A DNA stretch of 64,000 nucleotides, taken from Balneolaceae bacterium. Its GTDB lineage: Bacteria > Bacteroidota > Rhodothermia > Balneolales > Balneolaceae. Numbering within the stretch: the first letter of the stretch is position 1; each line of letters opens with the position of its first letter. The position numbers and the translations under genes were made by a program. Below the pieces are notes generated by a model. It saw nothing but the letters and a program-made list of their open reading frames with translations. It was not told where the DNA came from and searched no databases. Of the stretch, positions 10,050-18,013 are shown piece after piece. The stretch spans positions 186,001 to 250,000 of the forward strand of contig JAXHMM010000003.1 of assembly GCA_034521445.1 (NCBI GenBank), given 5' to 3'.

Positions 10050-11030
10050 ATGAACATCCTGGGCATCGAATCTTCCTGCGACGACACCGCGGCGGCGGTC
10101 TACACCTCCGGCGGACTGCGCTCCAACGTCCTCGCCGGCCAGGCCGTACACGAGCAGTACGGCGGGGTGGTACCCGAGCTCGCCTCCCGCGCCCACCACC
10201 GCACCATCTCGGCCACCGTCCGCCAGGCCCTGGAGGAAGCGGGCATGGAACCGGGAGATCTCGACGCGGTGGCGGTGACAAAGGGACCCGGACTGATGGG
10301 CTCGCTGCTTGTGGGACTCTGTTTTGCCAAGGGCCTCTGCCTGGCGCGCGGGCTGCCCCTGGTGGGGGTGGACCACATGGACGCGCACATCTACGCCAAC
10401 TTCATCGACGAGGTGCCGGACTACCCCTTCGTCTGCCTGACGGTGAGCGGGGGACATACCCACCTGGTGCACGTCACCGCCCCCTTTGAGCACCGCATGC
10501 TGGGCAAAACGCGCGACGACGCGGCCGGGGAGGCCTTCGACAAGATCGGCAAGATCCTGGGCCTGCCCTATCCCGCCGGACCTGTCATCGATGAAAAATC
10601 CGCCGGCGGCGATCCGGAATTCCATGACTTTCCGCAGGCCATGCTCCACGAGGGCTTCGAGTTCAGCTTTTCCGGGCTGAAGACCTCCGTGCTCTACTAC
10701 CTGGAAGACAAGAGCGAATCATGGGTGCAGGAGCACATGGCCGACCTCTGCGCCAGCGTCACCCATGCCATCACGGAAGTGCTTACGGTCAAGCTGGAGA
10801 GGGCCGTGGAGGAGACCGGCGTGTCCACCGTGCTGCTGGCCGGGGGCGTCTCCGCCAACACCATGCTGCGGCAGAAGGTCCGCCGCATGGCCGAGAATCA
10901 CGGCCTGAGCCTGCATATCCCGAAGATGGCCTACTGCACCGACAACGCGGCCATGATCGCCGTCACGGGCCATATGAAGGCTGAGCGGGGCGAGTACGAC
11001 GACCTGGACCTGGAGCCCTACGCGAATTGA
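10050..11030 (+). CDS. tsaD: tRNA N6-adenosine threonylcarbamoyltransferase TsaD
   Basis: TsaD transfers the threonylcarbamoyl group to A37 of ANN-decoding tRNAs, working with TsaB and TsaE and using TsaC product. The 326-residue protein begins 'MNILGIESSCDDTAAAV', the hallmark ASKHA start, contains the metal-binding histidines in 'ASRAHHRTI' and 'VDHMDAHIYANF', and ends with 'AGGVSANTMLRQ' and 'YCTDNAAMIA'. I chose the ATG at 10050 over one 39 nt earlier, because the longer start would lie inside the dnaK terminator. It is monocistronic here. Confidence 0.96.
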   Translation: MNILGIESSCDDTAAAVYTSGGLRSNVLAGQAVHEQYGGVVPELASRAHHRTISATVRQALEEAGMEPGDLDAVAVTKGPGLMGSLLVGLCFAKGLCLARGLPLVGVDHMDAHIYANFIDEVPDYPFVCLTVSGGHTHLVHVTAPFEHRMLGKTRDDAAGEAFDKIGKILGLPYPAGPVIDEKSAGGDPEFHDFPQAMLHEGFEFSFSGLKTSVLYYLEDKSESWVQEHMADLCASVTHAITEVLTVKLERAVEETGVSTVLLAGGVSANTMLRQKVRRMAENHGLSLHIPKMAYCTDNAAMIAVTGHMKAERGEYDDLDLEPYAN

Positions 11031-11051
11031 AGTTCTGCGCACACCATTGAT

Positions 11052-11123
11052 GAATTATAGAACGGTTTTCTATAACTCATTATTTGATATATATTGAGTT
11101 ATAGAAAACAAACCTATAACTCA
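11052..11123 (+). promoter_or_regulatory. Operator-like array of four TATAACTCA half-sites before the Fic gene
   Basis: A perfect 15-bp inverted repeat lies at 11065-11079 and 11095-11109 (arm GTTTTCTATAACTCA, 15-nt spacer). A third direct copy of CTATAACTCA runs from 11114 to 11123 and ends on the A of the start codon. A degenerate inverted copy (GAATTATAGAAC) lies at 11052-11063. The half-sites alternate in orientation. The region is AT-rich against a GC-rich background. Protein binding here would cover the transcription and translation start, so an autoregulatory role is a reasonable inference, because the Fic protein has a C-terminal winged-helix-like region. Confidence 0.75.
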
Positions 11124-12244
11124 TGGCGTGGAATTGGCAACATAGCGATTGGCCGAAGTTCGACTACGAGCTGAATGCCTATGCAGACTACGAAAAGCAG
11201 TTTCTGCAACAAGACGGAATATTTGTCGGAAGTTTAAAGCATCTCGGCGAGGAAGAGCAGGAATTGCTCAGAATAGAACTTCTCAGCGATGAGGCCTATA
11301 AAACGTCCGAAATAGAGGGTGAACTGTTGCGTCGTGACTCCCTGCTATCATCCATCCGAAAGGAATTCGGGCTTCAGGCCGATTATCAGGACGTTTCTCC
11401 GGCTGAGCAGGGCGTGTCGGAAATGATGGTGAATCTCTATCGGAATTTTGAGGCTCCGCTCAGCCGTGAACTGCTCTGCAGGTGGCACAGCATGATTATG
11501 AAGGGTCGCAAGGACCTGGAAAAGGTGGGGGCTTACCGGATCCACACCGATCCCATGCAGATTGTATCCGGTTCCATGAATCGCCCGAAGGTCCATTTCG
11601 AGGCGCCTCCCTCCGCGAGGGTGAGCGAAGAAATGAAATGGTTCATCCATTGGTTCAACCGAACCCGCCCCGATGGGGAGCATTCCCTGCCGGCCCTGGT
11701 GCGTTCGGGCATCGCCCACCTCTATTTTGAAAGCATTCATCCCTTTGAGGACGGGAACGGCCGTATTGGGCGAGCGCTCTCCGAGATGGCCTTGGCCCAG
11801 CACGCGGGACGTCCGCCCCTCCTGGCCCTGTCCGCCACCATAGAGGAGAAGAGAACGGCCTATTACGGTGCCCTTCAGCAGGCTTCCGCACGCATGGAGA
11901 TTTCGGCGTGGCTCTCCTATTTCTGCCGGCTGGTCCTGGATGCCCAGGATCGCACGCAAAGCACCATTGACTTTCTGGTTGAAAAGGGGAAATTCTATCG
12001 TTCCTACCTGGACCTGCTGAACGAGCGCCAGGCCAAAGTGGTGAACCGGATGTTCCGGGAGGGCATATCAGGTTTCGAGGGGGGACTCAGTGCGGACAAC
12101 TATCTCTCCATCACGGGGACGTCCAGGGCAACGGCAACCCGGGATCTGCAGGACCTGGTGAAGATGGGCGCGTTCAGGCGAACCGGGGAAAGGAGATATA
12201 CGCGTTATTACCTGAACATCGATCACCCTTCGGCTCAATCCTGA
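11123..12244 (+). CDS. Fic/DOC family protein (probable AMPylase) with DUF4172-type N-terminus and C-terminal winged helix
   Basis: Fic proteins usually transfer AMP from ATP to a hydroxyl on a target protein. The core motif 'HPFEDGNGRIGRA' is complete at residues about 205-217, with catalytic His and the phosphate-binding loop. A class II inhibitory motif, T-x3-E-G ('TSEIEG', residues 61-66), is present, so the enzyme should be autoinhibited through Glu65. The N-terminus ('MAWNWQHSDWPKFDY') matches the DUF4172-type cap. The C-terminal 60 residues ('NYLSITGTSRATATRDLQDL') look like a winged-helix DNA-binding domain. The start codon is fused to the operator array and no Shine-Dalgarno is visible. 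No toxin or antitoxin partner gene lies next to it. The target is unknown. Confidence 0.9.
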   Translation: MAWNWQHSDWPKFDYELNAYADYEKQFLQQDGIFVGSLKHLGEEEQELLRIELLSDEAYKTSEIEGELLRRDSLLSSIRKEFGLQADYQDVSPAEQGVSEMMVNLYRNFEAPLSRELLCRWHSMIMKGRKDLEKVGAYRIHTDPMQIVSGSMNRPKVHFEAPPSARVSEEMKWFIHWFNRTRPDGEHSLPALVRSGIAHLYFESIHPFEDGNGRIGRALSEMALAQHAGRPPLLALSATIEEKRTAYYGALQQASARMEISAWLSYFCRLVLDAQDRTQSTIDFLVEKGKFYRSYLDLLNERQAKVVNRMFREGISGFEGGLSADNYLSITGTSRATATRDLQDLVKMGAFRRTGERRYTRYYLNIDHPSAQS

Positions 12245-12288
12245 GTCCGGTCTGTCGGTAAACAGTACTTGCTGCTTGTTGCTCGGGA

Positions 12289-12744
12289 TCAGGTGAGGTA
12301 CTGCTGGTAGGCCTGCACGGCCAGCTCGTCCACCCTGTTGTTGCGCTCATCGTCGGCGTGTCCCTTCACCTTGGTCCATTTCACCTTGTGGTCGTCCATG
12401 GCCGCCAGCATCTCTTTCCAGAGTTCCTGGTTTTCTACAGGCTTCTTGTCGGACTTGCGCCAGCCGCGCTGCTGCCAGCTCTCGATCCATCCCTTGGTGA
12501 AGGCGTTCACGATAAGTGCGCTGTCGCTGCACACCTCCACGCGGCAGGGCTTGTTGAGCGTTTTGAGTCCCTCGATGATGGCCCGCATCTCCATGCGGTT
12601 GTTGGTGGTGTGGGGCTCTCCGCCTGAGATCTCCTTGACCTGGCCCCGCCACTCCAGGCGTGCGGCCCAGCCGCCCGGGCCTGGATTCCCGCTGCAGGCC
12701 CCGTCGGTGTAGAGAAGAACGGTGGGCTTGCGGGCGTCAGACAT
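12289..12744 (-). CDS. rnhA: Ribonuclease HI
   Basis: RNase HI cleaves the RNA strand of RNA-DNA hybrids. The 151-residue protein has the full catalytic set: 'LYTDGACSGNPGPGGWAA' (first Asp), 'TNNRMEMRA' (Glu), 'VCSDSALIVNAF' (second Asp) and 'GHADDERNNRVDELA' (last Asp). I chose the ATG at 12744 because it gives the family length; the longer open frame upstream is a shadow of pyrF. Its start overlaps the pyrF stop by 8 bp, so the two are coupled. Confidence 0.95.
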   Translation of the reverse strand: MSDARKPTVLLYTDGACSGNPGPGGWAARLEWRGQVKEISGGEPHTTNNRMEMRAIIEGLKTLNKPCRVEVCSDSALIVNAFTKGWIESWQQRGWRKSDKKPVENQELWKEMLAAMDDHKVKWTKVKGHADDERNNRVDELAVQAYQQYLT

Positions 12745-13576
12745 AGGAGGCAGTGATGGGTTGGAGCTGTTCCCTGTACGATTGGGCGGCGGCGGCGACG
12801 GATTCCTCCCAGTTCTCCTCCTTCCCGCCGGCAAAGAGGATGCTGCGGCTGGAGGAAACCAGCGGGATGCCGCGGTGGCCGGCGAGCACCTCCACCAGGT
12901 CGGATATGCTTCCGCCCTGGCTGCCCACGCCGGGCAGCAGGAGGGGGGCTGTGGGATGGGCGGAGAGCAGGGCACGCAGGTCGCGCGGACGGGTGGCCCC
13001 CAGCACCATGCCCAGGGCCGTGCCGCCGGCGTCTTGGCGGCGGGCCAGTTCGCCCGCGATGTAGGCGGCCATGGTCTCCTCCCCTGCGAAGGGCCGGGCG
13101 AAAAAATCGTCCGCGCCCGGATTGGAGGTGAGGGTGAGGACGTAGAGCGCTTTTTCGGGATAGCCGGCGAAGGGTTCCAGCGTCTCAAAACCCAGCAGGG
13201 GACTCACCGTGAGGGCGTCCACCGCAAACTGCTCGAACCAGGCTTTGGCGTAGTGGGCGGCGGTGGAGCCGATGTCCCCGCGCTTGGCGTCGGCGATGAC
13301 GATCTTGCCGGGAGGGATGGCCTCGATCACCTCCCCCAGGATATCCAGTCCCCTGCGTCCCATCGATTCAAAAAAGGCCAGATTGGGCTTGAAGGCGGCG
13401 CAGTGGGGGGCGGTCAGTTCGATCACCCGCTTCAGGAAGAAACCGGCGCGTTCGGCCGGGCTGTCCGTGGTGCTATGGAGGGAAGGGGGGAGGAGTTCCG
13501 GGTGAGGATCGAGTCCCACGCAGAGGCAGGATTCTGCCTCGGTGACGGCGCACCTCAGTTTTTCGCTATAGGACAT
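12737..13576 (-). CDS. pyrF: Orotidine-5'-phosphate decarboxylase (type 2)
   Basis: PyrF performs the last step of UMP synthesis. At 279 residues it belongs to the longer type 2 subfamily. It shows 'LCVGLDPHPELLP' near residue 17, 'AFKPNLAFFES', and the active-site signature 'IVIADAKRGDIGSTA' near residue 93 with the Lys-Asp pair. 'LLLPGVGSQGG' near the C-terminus is the phosphate loop. The gene overlaps rnhA, which follows it. Confidence 0.95.
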   Translation of the reverse strand: MSYSEKLRCAVTEAESCLCVGLDPHPELLPPSLHSTTDSPAERAGFFLKRVIELTAPHCAAFKPNLAFFESMGRRGLDILGEVIEAIPPGKIVIADAKRGDIGSTAAHYAKAWFEQFAVDALTVSPLLGFETLEPFAGYPEKALYVLTLTSNPGADDFFARPFAGEETMAAYIAGELARRQDAGGTALGMVLGATRPRDLRALLSAHPTAPLLLPGVGSQGGSISDLVEVLAGHRGIPLVSSSRSILFAGGKEENWEESVAAAAQSYREQLQPITASYV

Positions 13577-13645
13577 TCGCTGGATTTTGAATTCCAGCGG
13601 AAGTTACAAAGAGCGAGGGGAAATTCAGAATGGAAGGCCGCCTGT

Positions 13646-13786
13646 TCAGCCGCACTTGCAGTCGGGTCCGCAGTTCTCCTTCTCTTGCGTGCCGGTCACC
13701 TTCTCGTAGAGTTTTTTGCCGCCGAAGGTCCAGGCCATGAAGCCAACTGCGGCAACCAGGAGCGTGATGGAGAGTACGGTCTGCAT
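13646..13786 (-). CDS. FeoB-associated Cys-rich membrane protein
   Basis: This is a 46-residue protein: one N-terminal membrane helix (residues 2-20, 'QTVLSITLLVAAVGFMAW'), a basic stretch, and a Cys-rich tail 'CGPDCKCG'. Short proteins of this type are regularly found right after feoB and are annotated as FeoB-associated Cys-rich membrane proteins, thought to assist Fe(II) transport. The ATG at 13786 gives the compact family form; the longer frame runs into feoB. It lies 22 nt after the feoB stop. Confidence 0.85.
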   Translation of the reverse strand: MQTVLSITLLVAAVGFMAWTFGGKKLYEKVTGTQEKENCGPDCKCG

Positions 13787-13808
13787 GGCGTCGGGGTTTG
13801 GGTTGGAA

Positions 13809-15953
13809 TTAGCCGTAGCCGAGTGCGGTACCCACCTGAAAGGTAAGTAACGAGCAGAGATAGGCAAAGGCCGTCATATAGACGAACATCACGATGGGCC
13901 ATTTCCAGGTATTGGTCTCCCGCTTGACGATGGCCAGGGTGCTCATGCACTGCATGGCCAGTGCAAAAAAGATCATCAGCGAGAGGGCCGTAAGCGTCGT
14001 AAATACAGGCTCGCCCGTCTCGGGGTCCACGTCGTTGATCAGTTTCTGCTGGAGGGTGACCACCTCGCCGTCGCCCTCCACGCTGTAGATGGTGTTGAGC
14101 GTACCCACCACCACCTCGCGTGCGGCGAAGGAGGTAATCAGGCCGATGCCGATCTTCCAGTCGAAGCCCAGGGGGGCGATGACCGGCTCCATGGCCTGTC
14201 CTAGCATGCCGGCATAGGAGTTCTTGAGCTTGTAGGATTCCGGCGAAGTCTGCGCGTTGAAGGAGGTCTCCGTGGTGGTCTGGGCCTGCTGCACGTCCTG
14301 CGGCACCTCCACTTCGGGAAAGGAGGCCAGGAACCAGAGTACGATGGAGATGGCGATGATGATTTTGCCCGCCTGGGTAACGAACACCCAGCCTCGCTCG
14401 AACATGTTTTTAAAGACGTCGCTCCACTTGGGCATCTTGTAGCTGGGCAGCTCCATCATGAAGGGCGTCTGCTCGCCAGTGGGAAAGAACTGCTTGATCA
14501 GCACGGCGGCCAGTACGGCCATCACGATACCGAAAAAATAGAGTCCGAAGAAGGTGAGTCCCTGCAGCCCGAAAAAGCCCAGGAGGGTCTGGTCGGGTAT
14601 GAAGGCGGCGATCATCAGCGCGTAGACCGGCAGGCGTGCTGAACATGCCATCCAGGGGAGCACCATGATGGTGATGAAGCGGTCGCGCCAGTTGTCGATG
14701 GTGCGCGTGGCCATGATGCCGGGGATCGCGCAGGCAAAGCCGGAGATCAGCGGCACCACGGAGCGTCCGTGAAGTCCAATTTTGGTCATCACCCCGTCCA
14801 TCACAAAGGCGGCGCGGGCCATGTAGCCCGTGCCCTCCAGAATGGAGATGAAGAGAAAGAGGAACATGATCTGCGGCAGGAAGATCACCACGCCCCCGAG
14901 TCCTGCAACCACGCCCTCCACCAGCAGGTCGTTCAGCATGCCGGGCGGCAGGGTGGTCGAAAGCCAGTTGCCGGCCTGCACGAAGATCAGATCGATCATG
15001 TTCATGAAGGGCTCGGCCCAGCTGAAGATGGCCTGGAACATCACCATCAGGATGCCCACGAAGATCACGGGTCCGGCCACCTTGTGGGTCACCACCGCGT
15101 CGATCTTGTCGGTGAGGGTGTCCTCCCCGGCCGACTCATCCTCCTGTCCATCGGTGCACTGTTCAATAAAGTTGTAACGCGCCAGTACCTCGTCGGCCGA
15201 AGGATTGCCGCCATTGTTTTCTATAAGCTTCCGCGCTTCGGCCACAATTTCGTCCGCTTTCCCGCGGTCGGGATGGTTCTTGAATGCGTCGGAGAGCTGG
15301 TTGTCGCTGATCAGACGCAGGGCCTCGATGGGGTGGGACTGGGGAGGCAGGTCGGTGTAGGACTCCAGCCACTTTTCGGTGATCATCTCGATGGCGCTGT
15401 TCATGGCGTCGTCAGACTGCCAGCGAAGGGGTTCGGGGCGGGAGAGGTCGTGGCCGGCCACCGCCTGCCTTAGCTTTTCAATATCTTTTCTGCGCTTGCC
15501 CACCACAGGTACCACCGGCACGCCCAGGGTCTCGCTGATGCGCTCCGGGTCGACGCCCAGGCCGCGGTCCTCCGCGATGTCCATCATATTGAGCACCACG
15601 ATCATCGGAATGCCCAGGTCCATCACCTGGGTGGCCAGGTAGAGGTTGCGGTCAAGGTTGCTGGCGTCCAGGATCACCATGGCCAGGTCGGGAGAGCGCT
15701 CGTGCTCAAACTCCCCGATGAGGGTCTGGTAGGTGATCTTCTCGTCCACCTTCTTGTGGTTGAGGCTGTAGGTCCCCGGAAGGTCGATCACCCGGTGCTC
15801 GGTGCCGTCAATGGTCATGCGCCCCACCTTGCGCTCCACGGTCACGCCCGGGTAGTTGCTGATCTTCTGCTTCATGCCGGTGAGTCCGTTGAATATGGTG
15901 GACTTCCCGGTGTTGGGATTGCCGATGAGCGCGATGTCAAGGGACTGCTGCAA
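13809..15953 (-). CDS. feoB: Ferrous iron transport protein B
   Basis: FeoB is the inner-membrane Fe(II) transporter with an N-terminal cytosolic GTPase. The 714-residue protein begins with 'LIGNPNTGKSTIFNGLTG' (G1, residues 9-26), then 'VIDLPGTYSLN' (G3) and 'VVLNMMDIAEDRG' (G4). The GTPase is followed by a helical insertion domain and a polytopic membrane part from about residue 285, with the Gate motifs, including 'GCAIPG'-like 'FACAIPGIMATR' and 'MPKWSDVFKNMFERGWVFV'. It follows two feoA genes in one operon. Confidence 0.97.
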   Translation of the reverse strand: MQQSLDIALIGNPNTGKSTIFNGLTGMKQKISNYPGVTVERKVGRMTIDGTEHRVIDLPGTYSLNHKKVDEKITYQTLIGEFEHERSPDLAMVILDASNLDRNLYLATQVMDLGIPMIVVLNMMDIAEDRGLGVDPERISETLGVPVVPVVGKRRKDIEKLRQAVAGHDLSRPEPLRWQSDDAMNSAIEMITEKWLESYTDLPPQSHPIEALRLISDNQLSDAFKNHPDRGKADEIVAEARKLIENNGGNPSADEVLARYNFIEQCTDGQEDESAGEDTLTDKIDAVVTHKVAGPVIFVGILMVMFQAIFSWAEPFMNMIDLIFVQAGNWLSTTLPPGMLNDLLVEGVVAGLGGVVIFLPQIMFLFLFISILEGTGYMARAAFVMDGVMTKIGLHGRSVVPLISGFACAIPGIMATRTIDNWRDRFITIMVLPWMACSARLPVYALMIAAFIPDQTLLGFFGLQGLTFFGLYFFGIVMAVLAAVLIKQFFPTGEQTPFMMELPSYKMPKWSDVFKNMFERGWVFVTQAGKIIIAISIVLWFLASFPEVEVPQDVQQAQTTTETSFNAQTSPESYKLKNSYAGMLGQAMEPVIAPLGFDWKIGIGLITSFAAREVVVGTLNTIYSVEGDGEVVTLQQKLINDVDPETGEPVFTTLTALSLMIFFALAMQCMSTLAIVKRETNTWKWPIVMFVYMTAFAYLCSLLTFQVGTALGYG

Positions 15954-15965
15954 GAAGGGCCTCTC

Positions 15966-16184
15966 TTATTCTACGGTGATGCATTTGGCTTCGGACTCCC
16001 GGAGCGAAAGCAGGTAGCCGCGCACCTTGATTTCAATGGGGAAGCCCATGGGCGCGGTGCGGACCACCTCGATCTTTCTGCCGGGGGTGAGCCCCATCTC
16101 CATGAGCCGTACGGCTTCGGGTCCTGAAATGTCCTTGATGCGGGAAGTACCCGGATCGGTACGCTCGGAAAGGAGAGAGCTCAT
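15966..16184 (-). CDS. feoA: FeoA domain protein (second copy)
   Basis: The 72-residue protein has the SH3-like FeoA fold ('GPEAVRLMEMGLTPGRKIEV...PIEIKVRGYLLSLRESEA'). FeoA is a small cytosolic partner needed for FeoB transport. It lies 12 nt before feoB, and its start nearly touches the stop of the other feoA. Two separate FeoA genes before FeoB is a known arrangement in Bacteroidota-like genomes, where the domains may also be fused. Confidence 0.92.
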   Translation of the reverse strand: MSSLLSERTDPGTSRIKDISGPEAVRLMEMGLTPGRKIEVVRTAPMGFPIEIKVRGYLLSLRESEAKCITVE

Positions 16185-16185
16185 C

Positions 16186-16407
16186 TTACTTCTTGGGGCT
16201 TACCAGGATGCTGCGGGCCAGATCGCTGTTGATGGCAAGGCGGGTGTCACCGACCTGGATGATTACACGGGACTGGTTGGAGATGATTTTGCCTTCCACA
16301 CCTTCCACGCAGCCCATTTCACGAAGACGGCAGGCCTGCTGGCAATCGCAGCTCAGGCAACAGATGTCAATCTTCTCGCCCGCCTTGGTGGTGTTGAGTG
16401 GAAACAT
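16186..16407 (-). CDS. feoA: FeoA domain protein with Cys-rich N-terminus (first copy)
   Basis: The 73-residue first gene of the operon has a FeoA fold ('RLREMGCVEGVEGKIISNQS'). It also has a Cys cluster near the N-terminus ('CCLSCDCQQACRLREMGC', six cysteines), which the second FeoA copy lacks. The cysteines could bind iron or an iron-sulfur cluster, a possible sensing function that is inference only. A TATATTTG box lies about 40 nt upstream. Confidence 0.9.
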   Translation of the reverse strand: MFPLNTTKAGEKIDICCLSCDCQQACRLREMGCVEGVEGKIISNQSRVIIQVGDTRLAINSDLARSILVSPKK

Positions 16408-16447
16408 GATGCCTGACCGAATGCCTTCTATTTATAATTGATCTAAA

Positions 16448-16455
16448 CAAATATA
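16448..16455 (-). promoter_or_regulatory. Candidate Bacteroidota-type -7 box for the feo operon
   Basis: On the minus strand this reads TATATTTG and matches the TAnnTTTG -7 consensus of Bacteroidota primary sigma factors. It lies 41 nt before the first feoA start. The matching -33 TTTG is weak (TTTCC about 19 nt upstream). No clear Fur box was seen. Confidence 0.5.
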
Positions 16456-16462
16456 ATAAGAA

Positions 16463-16511
16463 TGCGGCAAAGATGGAAAGCCTATTTGGGTGGGAAGGCA
16501 CCTTTGCCGCA
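16463..16511. repeat. 10-bp inverted repeat flanking the feo promoter region
   Basis: TGCGGCAAAG (16463-16472) and CTTTGCCGCA (16502-16511) are perfect inverted arms with 29 nt between them, directly upstream of the candidate feo -7 box. It may be an operator for a metal-responsive regulator, or a stem. Confidence 0.55.
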
Positions 16512-16517
16512 ACCCAT

Positions 16518-16555
16518 AAAAAACGGCCCCGATCGAGCTTTTCGAAGGGGGCCGT
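16518..16555 (-). terminator. Intrinsic terminator after the SGNH lipoprotein gene
   Basis: Read on the minus strand, ACGGCCCC (16555-16548) pairs with GGGGCCGT (16530-16523). The loop is 17 nt and T6 follows (16523-16518). It ends the fadL-SGNH unit and isolates it from the feo operon. Confidence 0.85.
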
Positions 16556-16576
16556 ATGATTAGATTCCGGGTAGGT

Positions 16577-17992
16577 TCAGTTGCTTGCGGTCTGGACAGG
16601 CTTGTCTGCCTGCGGCAGTCCCTCGGGGATGACGCTCACGTCCACCGGCGGGATGCTTGCGCCGTAGGTGTTGTTGATCACCTCGATGGTTTCGTTGACC
16701 ACGGCCGCGTGTCCCCGGTTGGAGGGGTGAACCCCATCAAAGCTGAAGAGCTCGCCGGGTACGGGACGCAGGGTGAGCCCGTCGGAGGAGTAGCCCCCGG
16801 TTCCGCCGCTGGTCTGGAAGTTCTCGGAGATCTGGGCGAAGGTGGCGTTGATGTCCACCAGCGCGAAGCTGTTGGCGGAGGCCACGCCCTGGATGGCGGC
16901 GTTATACTGCTGTACGGCGCCTGCGGCCTGCTCCAGTTCGGAGCTTCCCAGGGGACCGCCCGCTGGTCCGTCAAGCACCAGATGGTCGGGGATGGCGTTG
17001 CCCGGAGTGATGGGTGGCGCCACCTGGCCGGCCTGCACCTGTGCCACGTAGGTCTGGGCGAGCAGGATCGGGAAATCGTACTGCAGCATCAGTCGGGGAC
17101 CGATGTCGGTTTCGATGTATATGTCGTACCAGTTGCCCGACTCCTGGTCGAACAGTTCATATCTCGCAGGCTGTGGACCCTCATTGTCGGGATCGTTCAG
17201 TCGGATGAGCCCCTGCTGCTGCAGCTGAAGCCGCAGGTAGAAGACGAAGGGGATGGTGGTCACGTCGGGGATATTGTAGACCACCACGTCGGCCCCGGTG
17301 GAGGCGAGTGCCTGCCCGGAGGCCTGGTAGAGCTGGCTGAATTGGTTCGGCGGGGTGATGGCGCGTCCCTCGCCGCCGTCCAGCACGTATCCAAGCACGT
17401 CGTTGTTACCCATCCAGAAGGTCACAAAGGTGGGCTCCTGCTTGGCCAGCTGGTTAAAGACGTTCGGGGCGTCCTTCTGAAGCTCCGAACCCTCCAGCAC
17501 GATGCTGTAGAAGGGGTTGAAGGCGGGGTGGTTGGGGTTGGTGGCCCGTTCCTTCAACTGTCCCTGGTTGCCGGGATTGGTGAAATCCACAAGCACCGCG
17601 CCGGGCACGCCCAGGTTGCTGAATGGCTTCTGTTCCTGGGTGTAGGGCTGGCCCTGCTGCTGGTTGCGCTGCACTGCCAGGGGATCGAGGCTGGTCAGCT
17701 CGATGCGCTCGCCGATGCCGGGATCACTGATCAGCGGCTGGGAGAAGGACTCCGAGCGACGCACCTGACGCGCCAGCATATGGGCGTAGGTGTATTGCTG
17801 GGCCGATTCGTACAATGCGTTGTTTTGAATGCCCGCGGTGATGCTGTTGCCCACGGCAACGTAGCTGCTGAAGTCGGCATTGCCCGTGGGTACGGGCTCC
17901 AGGTTCAGGTCGTTGTAATCCTCGCACCCGGCGGCCAGCATGAGAAGCAGCGCCGTGAGCAGGGTGGTTGTTCTGGCTGAGAAATTTTTCAT
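16577..17992 (-). CDS. SGNH/GDSL-hydrolase family lipoprotein
   Basis: The 471-residue protein begins with a lipoprotein signal peptide ending in the lipobox 'LAAGC' (Cys23), so it should be lipidated and sit in the outer membrane or periplasm. The esterase core has block I 'YVAVGNSITAG' near residue 44 (nucleophile Ser), 'WMGNNDVLG' (block III-like Asn) and 'FDGVHPSNRGHA' near the C-terminus (Asp-x-x-His). The substrate is probably a lipid or acylated sugar ester. A Shine-Dalgarno (AGGAG) precedes the ATG. It follows the FadL gene by 21 nt, so an outer-membrane lipid uptake and hydrolysis pair is a fair inference. Confidence 0.85.
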   Translation of the reverse strand: MKNFSARTTTLLTALLLMLAAGCEDYNDLNLEPVPTGNADFSSYVAVGNSITAGIQNNALYESAQQYTYAHMLARQVRRSESFSQPLISDPGIGERIELTSLDPLAVQRNQQQGQPYTQEQKPFSNLGVPGAVLVDFTNPGNQGQLKERATNPNHPAFNPFYSIVLEGSELQKDAPNVFNQLAKQEPTFVTFWMGNNDVLGYVLDGGEGRAITPPNQFSQLYQASGQALASTGADVVVYNIPDVTTIPFVFYLRLQLQQQGLIRLNDPDNEGPQPARYELFDQESGNWYDIYIETDIGPRLMLQYDFPILLAQTYVAQVQAGQVAPPITPGNAIPDHLVLDGPAGGPLGSSELEQAAGAVQQYNAAIQGVASANSFALVDINATFAQISENFQTSGGTGGYSSDGLTLRPVPGELFSFDGVHPSNRGHAAVVNETIEVINNTYGASIPPVDVSVIPEGLPQADKPVQTASN

Positions 17993-18013
17993 GGGGCTGG
18001 TCTCCTGCGTTCG

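Noticed and set aside
12745-13188. N-terminal extension of RNase HI by about 148 codons
   Set aside because: The extension is an out-of-frame reading of pyrF with Pro/Arg/Ser-rich content; RNase HI has its usual length from the ATG at 12744.
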